Shown piece after piece: positions 11,806 through 22,913 of a stretch of DNA of 64,000 nucleotides; the first letter of the stretch is position 1, and the number at the start of each line of letters is the position of its first letter. The stretch lies in assembly GCA_025200525.1 (NCBI GenBank), contig CM045758.1:59925649-59989648 (forward strand), written 5' to 3'. Position numbers and translations under genes: made by a program. Source of the stretch: Camellia lanceoleosa. Taxonomy: Eukaryota; Streptophyta; Magnoliopsida; Ericales; Theaceae. The notes beneath the pieces are model-generated. The model did not search any database. It saw only the letters and a program-made list of their open reading frames with translations, and was not told where the DNA came from.

Positions 11806-11850
11806 TAAATAACTTTTTGGAAAAATTATTCAAAAAAATTGGAACCAAAC

Positions 11851-12430
11851 TGTGTGAGTGAATTTCCGATCACACTGCCCTCCTTAGTGGTTCAGCGGAA
11901 AAACACAGGCAGAGTAGACGGCTCCCTGTAACCTACACAGAAAGAAAAGACTCCGGCGGTGGTTCTTCCACCCGGGGGCACTCCGACGATCAAGTCAGTA
12001 TATCTCTCAAAGATAATCAAGCACTTAACTCACTAGCTTGAGTGTAAAAACATACCTTAGACCCATGGGGGTGCCTCTCTTTTATAGCCAATACAATCCT
12101 AGTCCCAATAGGAGCCTGGCCCTAATGGACTTAGGATTACTGCTAATCTGGAACTCCCAGTGGGTTCAGAACAAACTCCCTAAGAGTTTTATCTTTACCC
12201 AAACTGAAGTCTTCTCACAATCTAGGACTCTTGTCCTTTATCCTGGTTGAGCTTCCTCTTCATTCTAGGACTCTTGTCCTTTATCCGCATATCTCGGATT
12301 CCGATATCTTCGGAGGTAACCTCGGCACTACGAGATAACCTCGGCACAACTATCATGACGCGTGGAATCTCGGCTGACACTTCGGTGTCACCTCGGCCAC
12401 GTGTTGGTACTCAGAAAATACATCCCCACA
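11851..12430 (-). repeat. 3' LTR of element 2
   Basis: TGTGTGAGTG...TCCCCACA on the plus strand, 580 bp. It matches 22329-22908 at all but four positions. A minus-strand TATA box (GGCTATAAAAGAG) lies near 12080-12092. Confidence 0.95.
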
Positions 12431-12478
12431 ACTGCCCCCTAGGTTCTATTACCTCGGCATTCTGAGGTGATGGAACCT
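12431..12478 (-). promoter_or_regulatory. Polypurine tract and adjacent hairpin, element 2
   Basis: Next to the 3' LTR the minus strand reads CCTAGGGGGCAGT (12431-12443), the expected primer for plus-strand synthesis. A two-part inverted repeat follows: AGGTTC (12441-12446) with GAACCT (12473-12478), and ACCTC with GAGGT inside it. Confidence 0.7.
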
Positions 12479-13348
12479 ATCTTCGAACTTTTTCTCGTAT
12501 ATCGGCCTAAGAACTTTCTAGCCGAGATCATTCTTCTCAGGACGGCATGTCCTCTTCAGATTCAAATCAATTCCCTTACGCGTATGAGCTGTCATGCACC
12601 AATCTTCAACCATTCTGAGGACGCGTTTCATTCTTACTGGTCCGTGCCATTGACGCGCCTATAAGCCATCTTTTCTCTGCCTGCGCCGTCTGACGCATGC
12701 GTTACCCTAGGCGTAATAATTGCTGTTTTTTGCCGCCGTTTAAAGTTTTGACAAAAACGATTCCCTCTCTCTTTCTCCTTCACTTTTGCATTTTGAATCT
12801 CCTTGCTTTCTTTCTCTCTAAAACCTTTTCTCTTTCAATTCTGCCATTACTCTTGCAGAAGCCACCAGAATCGCCTCCATCTCGCCATTTCGCGAAGCTC
12901 AAGCTCTTACTATCATAAGGCCCATTATCCGACCTCGAAGCTTCATCCCTACTCACCTTTTTCTCGTAAGCCACCGCTCCCTTCTTTTCCCAGTTCTTGC
13001 TTGTTTCTGAGATTTCTCGTTACTTGATTGTTCGTATTTGATTTGCAAATCACGACCTCATCTCATTTTGTTGTTTATATCGCGAATATTTGTATCGTTT
13101 CACCTCTGCTTTTGGCCTTCCACTCTTTCGTGTTCTTAAATCGAGACTTTTTGCTTTCCTGTTTTTGATTTTCTTCCTTCATACTCATTATTCAGAGATT
13201 TAGGCTTGGGATTTGCCGAGAACCTTCAATCCTTTAGGAAAACTGAAACCAACTTCCCCAACATACACATAGGTTAAGCCGAGGTCCTAAGAGCCCTTTA
13301 GGAATACTCTGCATTTACGTAGTCGAACACTTTGTGTATATCAAGACC
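12431..13348 (+). promoter_or_regulatory. Leader/promoter region of the element 2 antisense gene
   Basis: About 900 bases separate the LTR edge from the first ATG of the plus-strand gene. The stretch is CT-rich around 12760-12840, like many plant 5' leaders, but has no clear TATA box. Transcription may start here or in the LTR read in reverse. Short ORFs here look fortuitous. Confidence 0.35.
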
Positions 13349-15698
13349 ATGGGTGTGTGGAGGGATAGAGTCAATACCCCAACCAAGCTTCAAAACTTTA
13401 GGCAAGAATTTTCCATACCAGAGGATGTCCACCTCAGACTAGCTGAGGAGAAGGACTCCATTATGCCCGATGGTGATAAAATGCCTTTCCCTGTAGTAGC
13501 CTTCGTCCAGTGCGGACTTAGGTTCCCTCTAGATCCCTTCTTCCGCGAGGTCCTTCATTACTACACCCTGAACCCCATGCAACTTTCCATTAACGCCTAT
13601 AGGACACTCAATGGAATAATAGCCTTAGCTCGGCAGGAGAACGTTAGGATCACTCTAGCCGATATCCAATATTGCTACACAATGTGCCCCCTGAACCTTA
13701 AGGAAAAGGGTTATGTCTACTACCTCAAGCCGAGGTCTACTGCCTATAAAATAGTAGCCGACCTTCCAGACTCCAACAAAGGGGCTGGAGATGATTACTT
13801 GATCGTTTCTGGAAACTGGGAATTTGCCCCAGATGAAGAAGTTCAACTCTTCCCTCTTTCTCGAACGGTCAAGGAGGGCAAGGGTAAGAGTCCAACGTTA
13901 ACTGCTTAGCTGTTGTTTTCTTCAATTTTTTCCAAACTTTATCTGTTTTTAAATGTTGTGTTTCTTTTTTGCAGACGTTCGCCAGCCACCCAAGGATTTT
14001 CGCCAATCATATTTCCTCAGGCCCAAACTGAAAAAGCTCTTAGACCTTCCACTTCAGCGACGAAAAGCTCCATTGTTGTTGAACTTCATCCCCACTTATA
14101 CGTCCAAGTTGTCCGACGTTCCAAGGAAGAAGAAGAAGAGCGCTTCTCCATCATCTGCTTCTACAGAACAGGCTGCCTCCACATCTGAGCCAGCCGATCA
14201 GCCATCAACCTCGGCTTCAAAGAACGCTTGGTTATAGGCGTTAAAAACAAATGAGATGGAAAAACCAAATAAAGTGGTGCTGAACCTCTTGGCCGATCTT
14301 CCAGACGATATGGATGATGCACCAGCCCAACCTCTGCCCCCACCAAAGCCGAAGAGAACCAAGAAGGCCCAACCAAAGGCGAAGGCGACTGAAGCTGATG
14401 CCGAGGCTGAAGATGCCCTGCCAATCTCCAAACTGGCCGAGAGGATCACTTCGGCTCCCGCAAAGAGACCTGCTGAAGCCCAGCCATCAGGGGCCACTCA
14501 GCAAAAGAAGCCAAGGTCTACATCTGCCTCAACTTCGGGTTCCAGGGCTCCCAAAGTTCCCTGGGAACCCAAAGTTACTCTTGAAAACAGGCCGGTCTAC
14601 GCCAACGAAAGTGCTACCGACGTCAACATTGGCGTGGCGCTCAGCACAGCAGTCCTTCTTGAGGGCGATATGGAGCGTAACGAAAAAATGAACGGCTACG
14701 AGAATTATGCCTTCATGATGCAGCATTCAGTCCAAGTAAGTCTTTGACTTTGATAATTTGTCTTTCATACTTATTAAATTTTGAAATGTTTATAATGACT
14801 TTTGCCTTGCATTCTTCCAGGCCATCCAACACGCCCATACCTTCTCCATGCAGGCGTTTGAAATAGCAAAGAAGTTAGCCGACATGGAGAAGGAATTTGC
14901 TTTTCTTCATAAACAAAACAGGGCCCTCCAAATTTCAAGATGAAAAATCGGAGGACGGTGCAAAGCGCAACCAAGGCTAAACAAATAGCCGATGAAAAGG
15001 CTGAGGCTGCTGAGGCTGTTAAAACTGTTGCTTTATCTCAGCAAAAAGAAGCCGAAGAAAAAGTAGCCCAGGCAGAAAATGAGCTACAAGAAGCCTTGGC
15101 CACCAAGAGAGCCGAAATTGATGCTGCCTACAAAGAAGGCATGGCCGATGTCGCTGAAGACTATAAGCTTCAGGTCAAGCAAGCATGCAACAAGGGATAT
15201 TCCCTAGGTTGGAATGCTTTGGCCAAAAAGCTTGATCTCCCAGTCGACTCGCCATGGCGCAAGACTAAGGCCATGCGTCTTCCTTGTCCTCTTCCTCCAT
15301 CTCCAGGCCAAGCTGAAGAAGATGATTCTGAAGCCGAGGCTGAAGAAGAAAGTGAAAATGAAGATGAAGCCCTGGTGAGGAAGGCCAAATCTCCTCCAAA
15401 GGGTGATCAAGTCCTGGACTTGACTGGAGATGAAGACCTCGCTGCTGCTCCCAAAAAGGCAGACATCGGCACTCTATCCTCTGACCTCCTCTTGGCAGTG
15501 AGGAGTGTTGATGAAACCCTGGCCGAGATCGATGCTGAAGTCGCAGCAGATAAAGTGGCCGAGGTCTCGGCAAATAGAGAAACTGAGGTTGTGGTGGACA
15601 AGGAAGCAGAGGCTATGGTGGAAAAGGATGCCGAGATCATTCTTCCAGATCCTTCCGACGTTTCCGCCCAATCTACTGTTAATGCTGAAGAAGTTTAG
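13349..15698 (+). pseudogene. Antisense gene of element 2: putative gypsy-type transposon protein (Transposase_28-like), three exons
   Basis: It runs opposite to gag-pol. Exon 1 (13349-13883) has the domain known in Pfam as putative gypsy type transposon: FSIPEDVHL, GLRFPLDPFFREVLHYY and GIIALARQ motifs. Donor GTAAGA and acceptor TTTTTTGCAG lead into exon 2 (13975-14735), which is Pro/Ser/Lys-rich. Donor CAA-GTAAGT and acceptor TTCTTCCAG (14820) lead into exon 3 (14821-15698), an Ala/Glu/Lys coiled coil then an acidic tail. The exon 1-2 join keeps the frame. A TAG at about 14235 and a one-base shift near 14925-14940 break the reading. The ATG at 13349 is preferred to an upstream GTG. Function is unknown; element 3 has a homologue at 47064-49164. 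The host would see it as a nuclear or structural protein only by guesswork. Confidence 0.75.
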
Positions 15699-16018
15699 AT
15701 GTTTTCTACTTTTCTTTTTTGTACTTTGTCTCTTTTATGACCGATGTGCCTTCTATGTAACTTGTTGAACAAGATTTTTGCTTAGGCCACAGTGCCTTCT
15801 TTTTATATGCAACGGTTTCTTTCTGAATGCTTCAGTCTTTAAATTCTTCTTTATTGCTTCTGTGTATATTTAGAATATTTCACATGATTCATACAATTCT
15901 TCCCTTGCACAATCTCCTCGGGGGGTTACATACCTCGGGCATGTTTACCTGAAGATTCACCTCGGCTAGGGCTTCACCTGTAAACTTGTCATAAGCTTCA
16001 ACAAGTATAAAGTATATA

Positions 16019-16530
16019 ATTCAATTAATCTTCATCTTGTAAATTGTTACGAATTTCAACAAGTGAAGATAATTATATTAGCTTAACTTTAACTTGTAAA
16101 TTGCTACAAATTTCAACAAGTAAAGATAAGGAATTTATCTCGGTTTAACTTTAACTTGTAAATTGCTACAAATTTCAACAAGTAAAGATAATGAATTTAT
16201 CTCAGCTTAACTTTAACTTGTAAATTGCTACAAATTTCAACAAGTAAAGATAAGGAATTTATCTCGGCTTAACTTTAACTTGTAAATTGCTACAAATTTC
16301 AACAAGTAAAGCTAAGGAATTTATCTCAGCTTAACTTTAACTTGTAAATTGCTACAAATTTCAACAAGTAAAGATAAGGAATTTATCTCAGCTTAACTTT
16401 AACTTGTAAATTGCTACAAATTTCAACAAGTAAAGATAATGAATTTATCTCGGCTTAACTTTAACTTGTAAATTGCTACAAATTTCAACAAGTAAAGCTA
16501 AGGAATTTATCTCAGCTTAACTTTGGCTAA
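16019..16530. repeat. 62-bp minisatellite in element 2, about eight copies
   Basis: Units start at 16019 (degenerate), 16081, 16143, 16205, 16267, 16329, 16391, 16453 and partly 16515. Each holds an imperfect inverted repeat (CTTTAACTTGT with ACAAGTAAAG) and ends in a TTATCTCGGC or TTATCTCAGC variant. The array separates the convergent 3' ends of the antisense gene and of pol. Confidence 0.95.
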
Positions 16531-16686
16531 GCATTACTAATGTCTTCTCTCTGCCCCCAATGCGAACCTAAGTTCCTCTTGGGTTCTCATTATTCGAAAA
16601 ACAACATCATGCAAAGTTGTATAACTTCAGAGGAATTTTGCTAAGATTTTATTGATCATACCGGCAAGAAAAAAATCAAACAATAT

Positions 16687-17928
16687 CTAATGATAGAAAA
16701 ACTTTAAATTACAAGTGTTCCACGGTCTAGGCAATACTTTGCCCTCATTATCTTCGAGCCGATATGCCCCGTTCCCCAACACCGAGGTGATTCTGTAGGG
16801 GCCTTCCCAGTTTGGGCCAAGCTTGCCCTCTCTGGGATCCTTCTTATTGCCGACGACTTTTCTCAAGACTAGGTCGTTGACTTGAAAATCTCTTGGATTG
16901 ACCTTCTTGTTGTAAGCTTTGGCAAGCTGTTGCTGGTATGCTGCAAGCTGGATTGCAGCTTTCTCCCTTCTTTCTTCTAGTAGGTCCAGATCTCGGGCTA
17001 AGAGCACATCATTAGACCCGTTCTCAACTCCCTGTGTTCTCGATCCTCGATGCCGATCTCCAATGGAATGATCGCTTGCGCCATAAGCCATGGCAAAGGA
17101 TTCTGTTGATCTTCTCGGCGAAGGCGATATGCCTAGAGCACGTTGGGCAATTCGTCTACCCACTTCCCTTTTGTCTGCTTTCTTTCTTTATTCCATCTAG
17201 AATGACTTTGTTTGATGCTTCGGCTTGCCCATTGCTTTGGGGAAAGCTTGGTGTTGAAAAATAGTTCTTTATCTTGAACTTGGCGGAAAAATTTTGATGA
17301 GCTTCTTTGTCAAACCTGTTCCGTTGTCGGCAACGATTGCTCTTGGAATCCCAACCGTGATGATGTTTTTCCAGATGAAGCTCTTCACATCCACATCTCG
17401 GATTTTGGCAAGAGGCTCTGCTTCTATCCATTTTGTGAAGTAGTCTGTAGCTACCAGTAGGTACTTCCGTTGCCCAGTTGCTTGGGGCAATTTTCCAACA
17501 AGATCCATGCCCCATTGGGCAAATGGCCAAGGGCTGGAAACAGGGTTCAGGTCAGCAGCTGGCTGATGTATCAATGGTGCAAACCTCTGGCATTGTTCAC
17601 ACTTCTTCACATAGGCTTCTGCATCTTTTTGCATATAGGGCCACCAACACGCCAGGGTAATGGCCCTGTGAGCTAACGATCTGCCCCCTGCGTGGCTTCC
17701 ACAAACTCCTTCATGAATTTCATACAGAAAGTCTTCGACCTGAAGAGGGTGTACACACCTTAAAAGAGGTCCAGTGAAGGATCTTCTGTAGAGATGTCCT
17801 TCTGCTGTCAGACTGAATCTTGCCGACTTCAATCTGACCTTGTGTGCTTCCTTTCGATCTTCTGGCTTTTGCCCTCTTTCAGGAATGCAACAATTGCATC
17901 CATCCAGCTTGGTCCCAAGTCCGCACAT
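16687..17928 (-). pseudogene. Integrase of element 2, frameshifted
   Basis: The minus strand encodes an HHCC zinc-binding N-domain (H near 17690, KKCEQCQRF near 17590), then a catalytic core with GMDLVGKLP (first Asp) and ADNGT (second Asp). After frame changes near 17270 and 17160 it continues with PQSNGQAEA and an end with KLGPNWEGPYRI and PWNTCNLKFFYH, stop at 16687. There is no chromodomain, as expected for Tat and unlike chromoviruses. It would insert the cDNA into the nuclear genome, but the shifts make this copy inactive as read, unless they are assembly errors. Confidence 0.85.
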
Positions 17929-17959
17929 AATGCTTCTTGCATTGTGTTCGGTGACTCTA

Positions 17960-18816
17960 TGCTCGGGCCTGGTAGGTAATCAATCATTATTGTCCTCATC
18001 TTCCCGGTTTGCACTGAACTTGCCAAATTGGCCAGCGCGTCGGCGTGGTTGTTATCATCTCGGCTAACTCAAGAAGTCGGCATTTTTGAAACATGTCCGC
18101 CACCGATGACTTCTTTTAGATGCCGACATCCTTTCATCTCGGGCAAAGAACTCTCCTGTAGTTTGATTCACTATAAGTTGTGAATCACAAAAACTATTAC
18201 CTCATCTCGCCTTGCATTGCCGCCTTTCACCAAAGAATCGTTGTTTCATATTCCGCCTTATTATTCGAGGCTTTGAACCCCAAATAATGGATCGTTTCTA
18301 ATATCTCCCCATCGGGAAATTAACACTACTCCGCCTCGCCCGCCGGTTTGAGCTTCCATCAACAAAAGTTGAAAGGAGTCACCAATGTAAATGCCGCAGG
18401 TCGAAGTTTTTCCTTCCTTGGTTCCTTAGCCTTTGGTCGGGCTTCCTTCCTGTTTCGGACATCGTTCATCTCGGCCAATGAGTCCGATGTTCGATGTATT
18501 CAGTGAGAACTGCCACGAAGTCGCCAAGACTTGGCCTTTATTCGTTTCTACCGAACTCCAGGTCATACTGGCCCAAAGTTACTGCCCATCTTGCAATTCT
18601 TCCAGTCAAGTCTCCTTGTTGTAACAAGGATTTTAATGGGTGTTCTGTCAGAACCACTATCTTATGAGCCTGAAAATAATGGTTTAGCTTCTTTGAGGCC
18701 ATTACCAAGGCCAGCATTAATTTCTTCAGTGGTAAATACCTTGTTTCTGCATCGGCCAAGGTTTTACTTACATAGTAGACTGCCTTCTGCTCTCCCTTCT
18801 CTTCTCGGACGACCAC
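17960..18816 (-). pseudogene. RNase H region of element 2, badly degraded
   Basis: 18538-18816 encodes the gypsy RNase H/connection region (motifs AVYYVSKTL, ETRYLPLKKL and LTEHPLKSLLQ). From about 18500 down to 17960 only fragments of a second, acquired RNase H are visible (FCDSQLIVNQT-like codons near 18180), spread over several frames. Two RNase H domains in tandem are typical of Tat elements; element 3 has a clearer pair. Many small indels cluster here. Confidence 0.65.
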
Positions 18817-19864
18817 AGCACTTACTGCGTGCTCTGAAACTGCTAGGTATAAGAACAGTTCCTCCCCGGGTTGAGGTGTTTGAGAGGACTGGAGCCGAGG
18901 TAAGGTATTTCTTCAGGTCGGCCAGAGCGGCCTCACATTCCTCTGTCCATAAAAAATCTGTGGCCTTTTTCACCAGATTGAAAAAAGGTTTACACTTGTC
19001 CGAACTTCGGCTTATGAACCTGTTTAGGGCTGCGGCCCTTCCAAGAAGCTTATCTGAACTGTTAGCCGATGTCGGACTCTGTAATTCCAGAATGGCCTTG
19101 ATCTGATCTGGGCTGGCTTCAATGCCCCTTCTTGTCACCAGGTATCCCAAGAACTTACCGGATCCGACTCCAAACGCGCATTTCGATGCGTTTAGTAGGA
19201 GCCGATATGTTTTGAGTATGTCGAAGACCTCTTCTAAGTTAGCGAGATGATCCTTTGGTTCCTTGGTCTTCACGACCATATCATCGATGTAGACTTCCAC
19301 AGTTCGGCCAATCAAGTGTCTGAACATCTTGGTCACCAGCCTTTGGTAAGTTGCTCCTGCGTTCTTCAACCCAAAAGGCATGACTCTGTAACAGTACAGA
19401 CCTTTGGGAGTGATAAACGTTGTCTTCTCCTCATCCGGGGGGTGCATGGCTATTTGGTGATACCCTCTATATGCGTCCAAGAAGCTCATCCTTCCATGTC
19501 CCGATGTGGCATCCACCAACTGGTCGATCTTTGGCAGGGGGAAGCTGTCTTTGGGACGAGCTTTGTTCAAATTCGTGAAGTCTACGCAGACCCTCCACTT
19601 GCCATTCTTCTTCTTTACTACCACGGTATTTGATAACCACGTTGGATAATTGGCTTCTCGGATTTCCCTGGCCTCTAGAAGTCTGGCTACTTCTTCTTCC
19701 TCTGCTTCGACGTGCATCAACGTCGGTCTTCTGGCTCGTTGTATTACAGGTTTTGCCGACCTGTCAACGTTGAGTCTGTGGCATGTGACCTCGGGGTCAA
19801 TGCCAGGCATTTCATAAGGCGTCCAGGCGAACACCTCAATATTTTTTCTCAGAAAGGCTTCCAA
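18764..19864 (-). pseudogene. Reverse transcriptase of element 2
   Basis: A 366-residue open frame starts in the linker (EVFAWTPYEMPGID) and covers the whole RT palm: WLSNTVVVKKKNGKWR, FLDAYRGYHQI, MPFGLKNAGATYQ and the catalytic YIDDMVVK box near 19275. It ends out of frame in the RNase H part. The catalytic residues are intact, but the protein is cut off from protease and RNase H by frameshifts. It would copy element RNA to DNA in the particle. Confidence 0.9.
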
Positions 19865-20017
19865 CTCCCTTTCTTCTTCTTCGCTAATCTGTGCGAGAAG
19901 AAAGAAGCGTTCCTCATCGCCTCTTGGACGAAGATTTTCTTCAATGCTTCTTCACTCTTTCCTCGGCTCCTTGCGACGTCATCTAGGACCTTCATGTCCT
20001 CTTCTTCAACCTCTCGC

Positions 20018-20638
20018 TTACGGTTCTCGAATCTCGCAGTTAACTTCATTCTCGCCATGGAGCAATTTTTTCGCCAAGAATCGATCTCCTCTGATTTCCT
20101 CAATCCCATGTTCTGTTGGGAATCGTAGCAGTTGATGCAAGGTTGAGGGAACTGCCCCCATTGCATGCAACCACGGCCTCCCCAGGATGATGTTGTAAGG
20201 TGAAGGCATATCAATCACAATAAATTCTGTCCTCATCTTCTTCGTGCCAGCTTGTACCTCCAAGCTTGTTGCGCCTAAAGGCCACGTCGGCGTTCCATTG
20301 AAGCCGACCATCGGGCCGTTTGACTGTTCCATGTCATCAGGGTGAAGGCCTAACTCCTTGTAACATCTGACATACATGATGTCGCAGGAGCTGCCTTGAT
20401 CAATCAAAATGCGTTTTACTTGGCACTCCCCAACCTGGAGGGATACTACCAGGGCATCATTGTGCGGGTGCTGAACCATGTCGAGGTCGGCCTCTGTGAA
20501 GGTTATCATTGGTCCTTGGCAATCTTCAGGCCGAGGTCTTTTCAGTCCGACCTGGTTGACATGCTGCAGATGTTTCACCCTCTGCGTCTCCCCCCGTATG
20601 TCGTTTTCATTCACCTTTGAGTGGATCACGTTAACCAC
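20018..20638 (-). pseudogene. Protease domain of element 2
   Basis: The 206-residue frame contains LIDQGSSCDIMY (active-site Asp within DQGSS, near 20395) and YNIILGRPWLHAMG (near 20180). It is an aspartic protease of retropepsin type. It resembles the element 1 domain, including Gln after the catalytic Asp. It is separated from gag by a stop and from RT by frame changes at 19865-20017. Confidence 0.85.
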
Positions 20639-20805
20639 CCGAGGTCCACCTGCCTGTGTAGTTCTTTGTCTTTGGTTGGTGCTTGGGGCAATCGTGCCTG
20701 CTCTTCCCTGGTTCTGGCCTCATCTACAAGGTCTCTCAAATGGCCTTGCCTCACCAGATCTTCTAGATGTGCTTTAAGGGCTCTGCAACCCTGAGTTGGG
20801 TGACT

Positions 20806-22293
20806 CTACTCATTGTGATAGGCACAACGCCTACCAAGGTTTCTCCCCATAAATTCTCCTTGTGCTCTTGCCGGCCCCCTGAAGTAGGGCTGATTTCGAA
20901 TTTGGTCAATGACCTTTTGGATCGGAATTCGGAACACCGTCGTCACTGCTTGTTTAGTCCTCAACTCTGTCTCCTGTTTGTTTTGTCCATTGTTACCTCG
21001 GCCACGCTTCGGCGAGCCGTTGCCTTTTTCTGTCTTCGTATCCTTGTTCCCCGAGGTGTCTTCCTCGGCTCGTGCGTACTTCTCAATTCTCGCCATGAGT
21101 TCTTCCATGCTCTTTGGCAGGGTTTTCGCCAAAGACTTCCGCAATGGACAGTCATCCTTCAGGCCGTTCTTGAAAGATACGACCGCCACCTCCTGGTTGC
21201 ATTCAGGTATTCGATTGAACACCTCATAGTACCTCTTTGCATAAGCCCTAAGGCTTTTCGTCTTTTGCCGATTTTAGGGCCATCAACGCATCCACCCTCG
21301 GTCAGTAGTTTGTTTGTTATGAACCTGGCAACAAACATCTCGGCCAGGCCTTCCCAGCTCTTCACGCTCCCCTTTGGTAGTTTGTGGAACCAGTCTGATG
21401 CAATCTCCCCAAAGGATGAAGGGAACACTTTGCAGAGCAACGGCTCGTTCCCACTGTACAAAGCCATGGAATTCAAAAACAATCCAACATGGAAGTTAGG
21501 GTCCGACTTACTATCATATATCTGAAGCCTCGGCATACTGAATCTTTTCGGCGCGACGAATCTATCCAATTCTACCGAGAATGGAGTCCTCGGCTTAACC
21601 GGGGAAGTTACTTCGGCTACGGCATTCTCCTGTTTCCTCTTGAGGTAATCTCTCAAGTCCTCTTTACTTCTTCCTGCAGCTCGGCTGTCATTGGGCTTTA
21701 GCCTTTTTGGTGCACTACTCTCGGCCTCATGGTGGCCCCTCTTCGATCCTTCTCCGTAGGACGCATCGAAACACAATATCCGCCCCGGAACATGCCGATG
21801 TTCTTTGGGGTCTGCTTCCTTCTCGCGATATGTCCTTCGGGACTCTTCTCTTCTCGGCTCTTCTAGGCCGACTTCCCTGGAGGGTCGGTGAGAGTACCTT
21901 CCGCTCCTCGTGTCTTTGAGGGCCTCGGGATTTCTTTCTGTCCTTCTTCGGGCGTTCTTTGTTGGCATTGGTGTGTCTGCAATGGGTATGGAGGCTGATG
22001 ACATTATTCGCATCATGAAGTTGACGATTGAAGGTCCGCCAACTTATTTGCCATCTCCTTTACTTCTTCATCCCTCCTCGACATCTGTTTTCCATGTCCG
22101 GAGGTCGTCCTCGTATAGTATTTGCCCTCGCTTTCTTTGATGTATCACCGTTTTGGCCGACGGCGTTCTCTGCGTGATTCTGATCACGAACTTCCTCATT
22201 GTGGTCTCCTTCTTCCGCGTTAAGGTCGGCGGGTTTTCCACTCCCAACTGGAGTGTTATCTCCAATATTTTCCTTCTGCGCGTTACTGGCCAT
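20806..22293 (-). pseudogene. Gag of element 2, frameshifted
   Basis: Start ATG at 22293 follows the primer site by 15 bases. The reading continues in pieces at 22060-22293, 21159-22016 and 20806-21222, in three frames. The capsid core has MPRLQIYDSKSDPNFHV and FPSSFGEIASDWFHKLP; the last piece has AVVSFKNGLKDDC and ends at RCAYHNE. A TAG there lies one C-to-T change from CAG and cuts off the rest of the zinc knuckle. The breaks are single-base indels, unlike the substitutions in elements 1 and 3. Confidence 0.8.
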
Positions 22294-22307
22294 CTACTCT
22301 TCTTTCG

Positions 22308-22325
22308 TTCCCACAGACGGCGCCA
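22308..22325 (-). other. Primer-binding site, element 2
   Basis: TGGCGCCGTCTGTGGGAA on the minus strand, three bases from the LTR edge; identical to the site in elements 1 and 3. Confidence 0.9.
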
Positions 22326-22328
22326 AAT

Positions 22329-22908
22329 TGTGTGAGTGAATTTCCGATCACACTGCCCTCCTTAGTGGTTCAGTGGAAGAACACAGGCAGAGTAGACGGC
22401 TCCCTGTAACCTGCACAGAAAGAAAAGACTCCGGCGGTGGTTCTTCCACCCGGGGGCACTCCGACGATCAAGTCAGTATATCTCTCAAAGATAATCAAGC
22501 ACTTAACTCACTAGCTTGAGTGTAAAAACATACCTTAGACCCATGGGGGTGCCTCTCTTTTATAGCCAATACAATCCTAGTCCCAATAGGAGCCTGGCCC
22601 TAATGGACTTAGGATTACTGCTAATCTGGAACTCCCAGTGGGTTCAGGACAAACTCCCTAAGAGTTTTATCTTTACCCAAACTGAAGTCTTCTCACAATC
22701 TAGGACTCTTGTCCTTTATCCTGGTTGAGCTTCCTCTTCATTCTAGGACTCTTGTCCTTTATCCGCATATCTCGGATTCCGATATCTTCGGAGGTAACCT
22801 CGGCACTACGAGATAACCTCGGCACAACTATCATGACGCGTGGAATCTCGGCTGACACTTCGGTGTCACCTCGGCCACGTGTTGGTACTCAGAAAATACA
22901 TCCCCACA
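22329..22908 (-). repeat. 5' LTR of element 2
   Basis: 580 bp, TG...CA, four differences from the 3' LTR. A minus-strand TATA box (GGCTATAAAAGAG) lies near 22558-22570, so U3 is on the right and gag follows to the left. Confidence 0.95.
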
Positions 22909-22913
22909 CAAAC

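Larger units (their letters stand above)
11851..22908 (-). mobile_element. Element 2: full-length Tat-lineage Ty3/gypsy retrotransposon, TSD CAAAC
   Basis: Two 580-bp LTRs bound an 11,058-bp element, flanked by CAAAC at 11846-11850 and 22909-22913. On the minus strand the order is 5' LTR, primer site, gag, protease, RT, RNase H, integrase, 62-bp minisatellite, an oppositely oriented intron-containing gene, polypurine tract and 3' LTR. A gene antisense to gag-pol between pol and the 3' LTR is known from Tat-lineage plant elements. The LTRs differ at only four positions, so the insertion is recent, yet gag and pol carry several frameshifts. Confidence 0.95.

Noticed and set aside
14161..15640. 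Several minus-strand ORFs of 60-100 residues across the antisense gene of element 2
   Set aside because: Shadows of the plus-strand exons, which have domain homology and splice sites.
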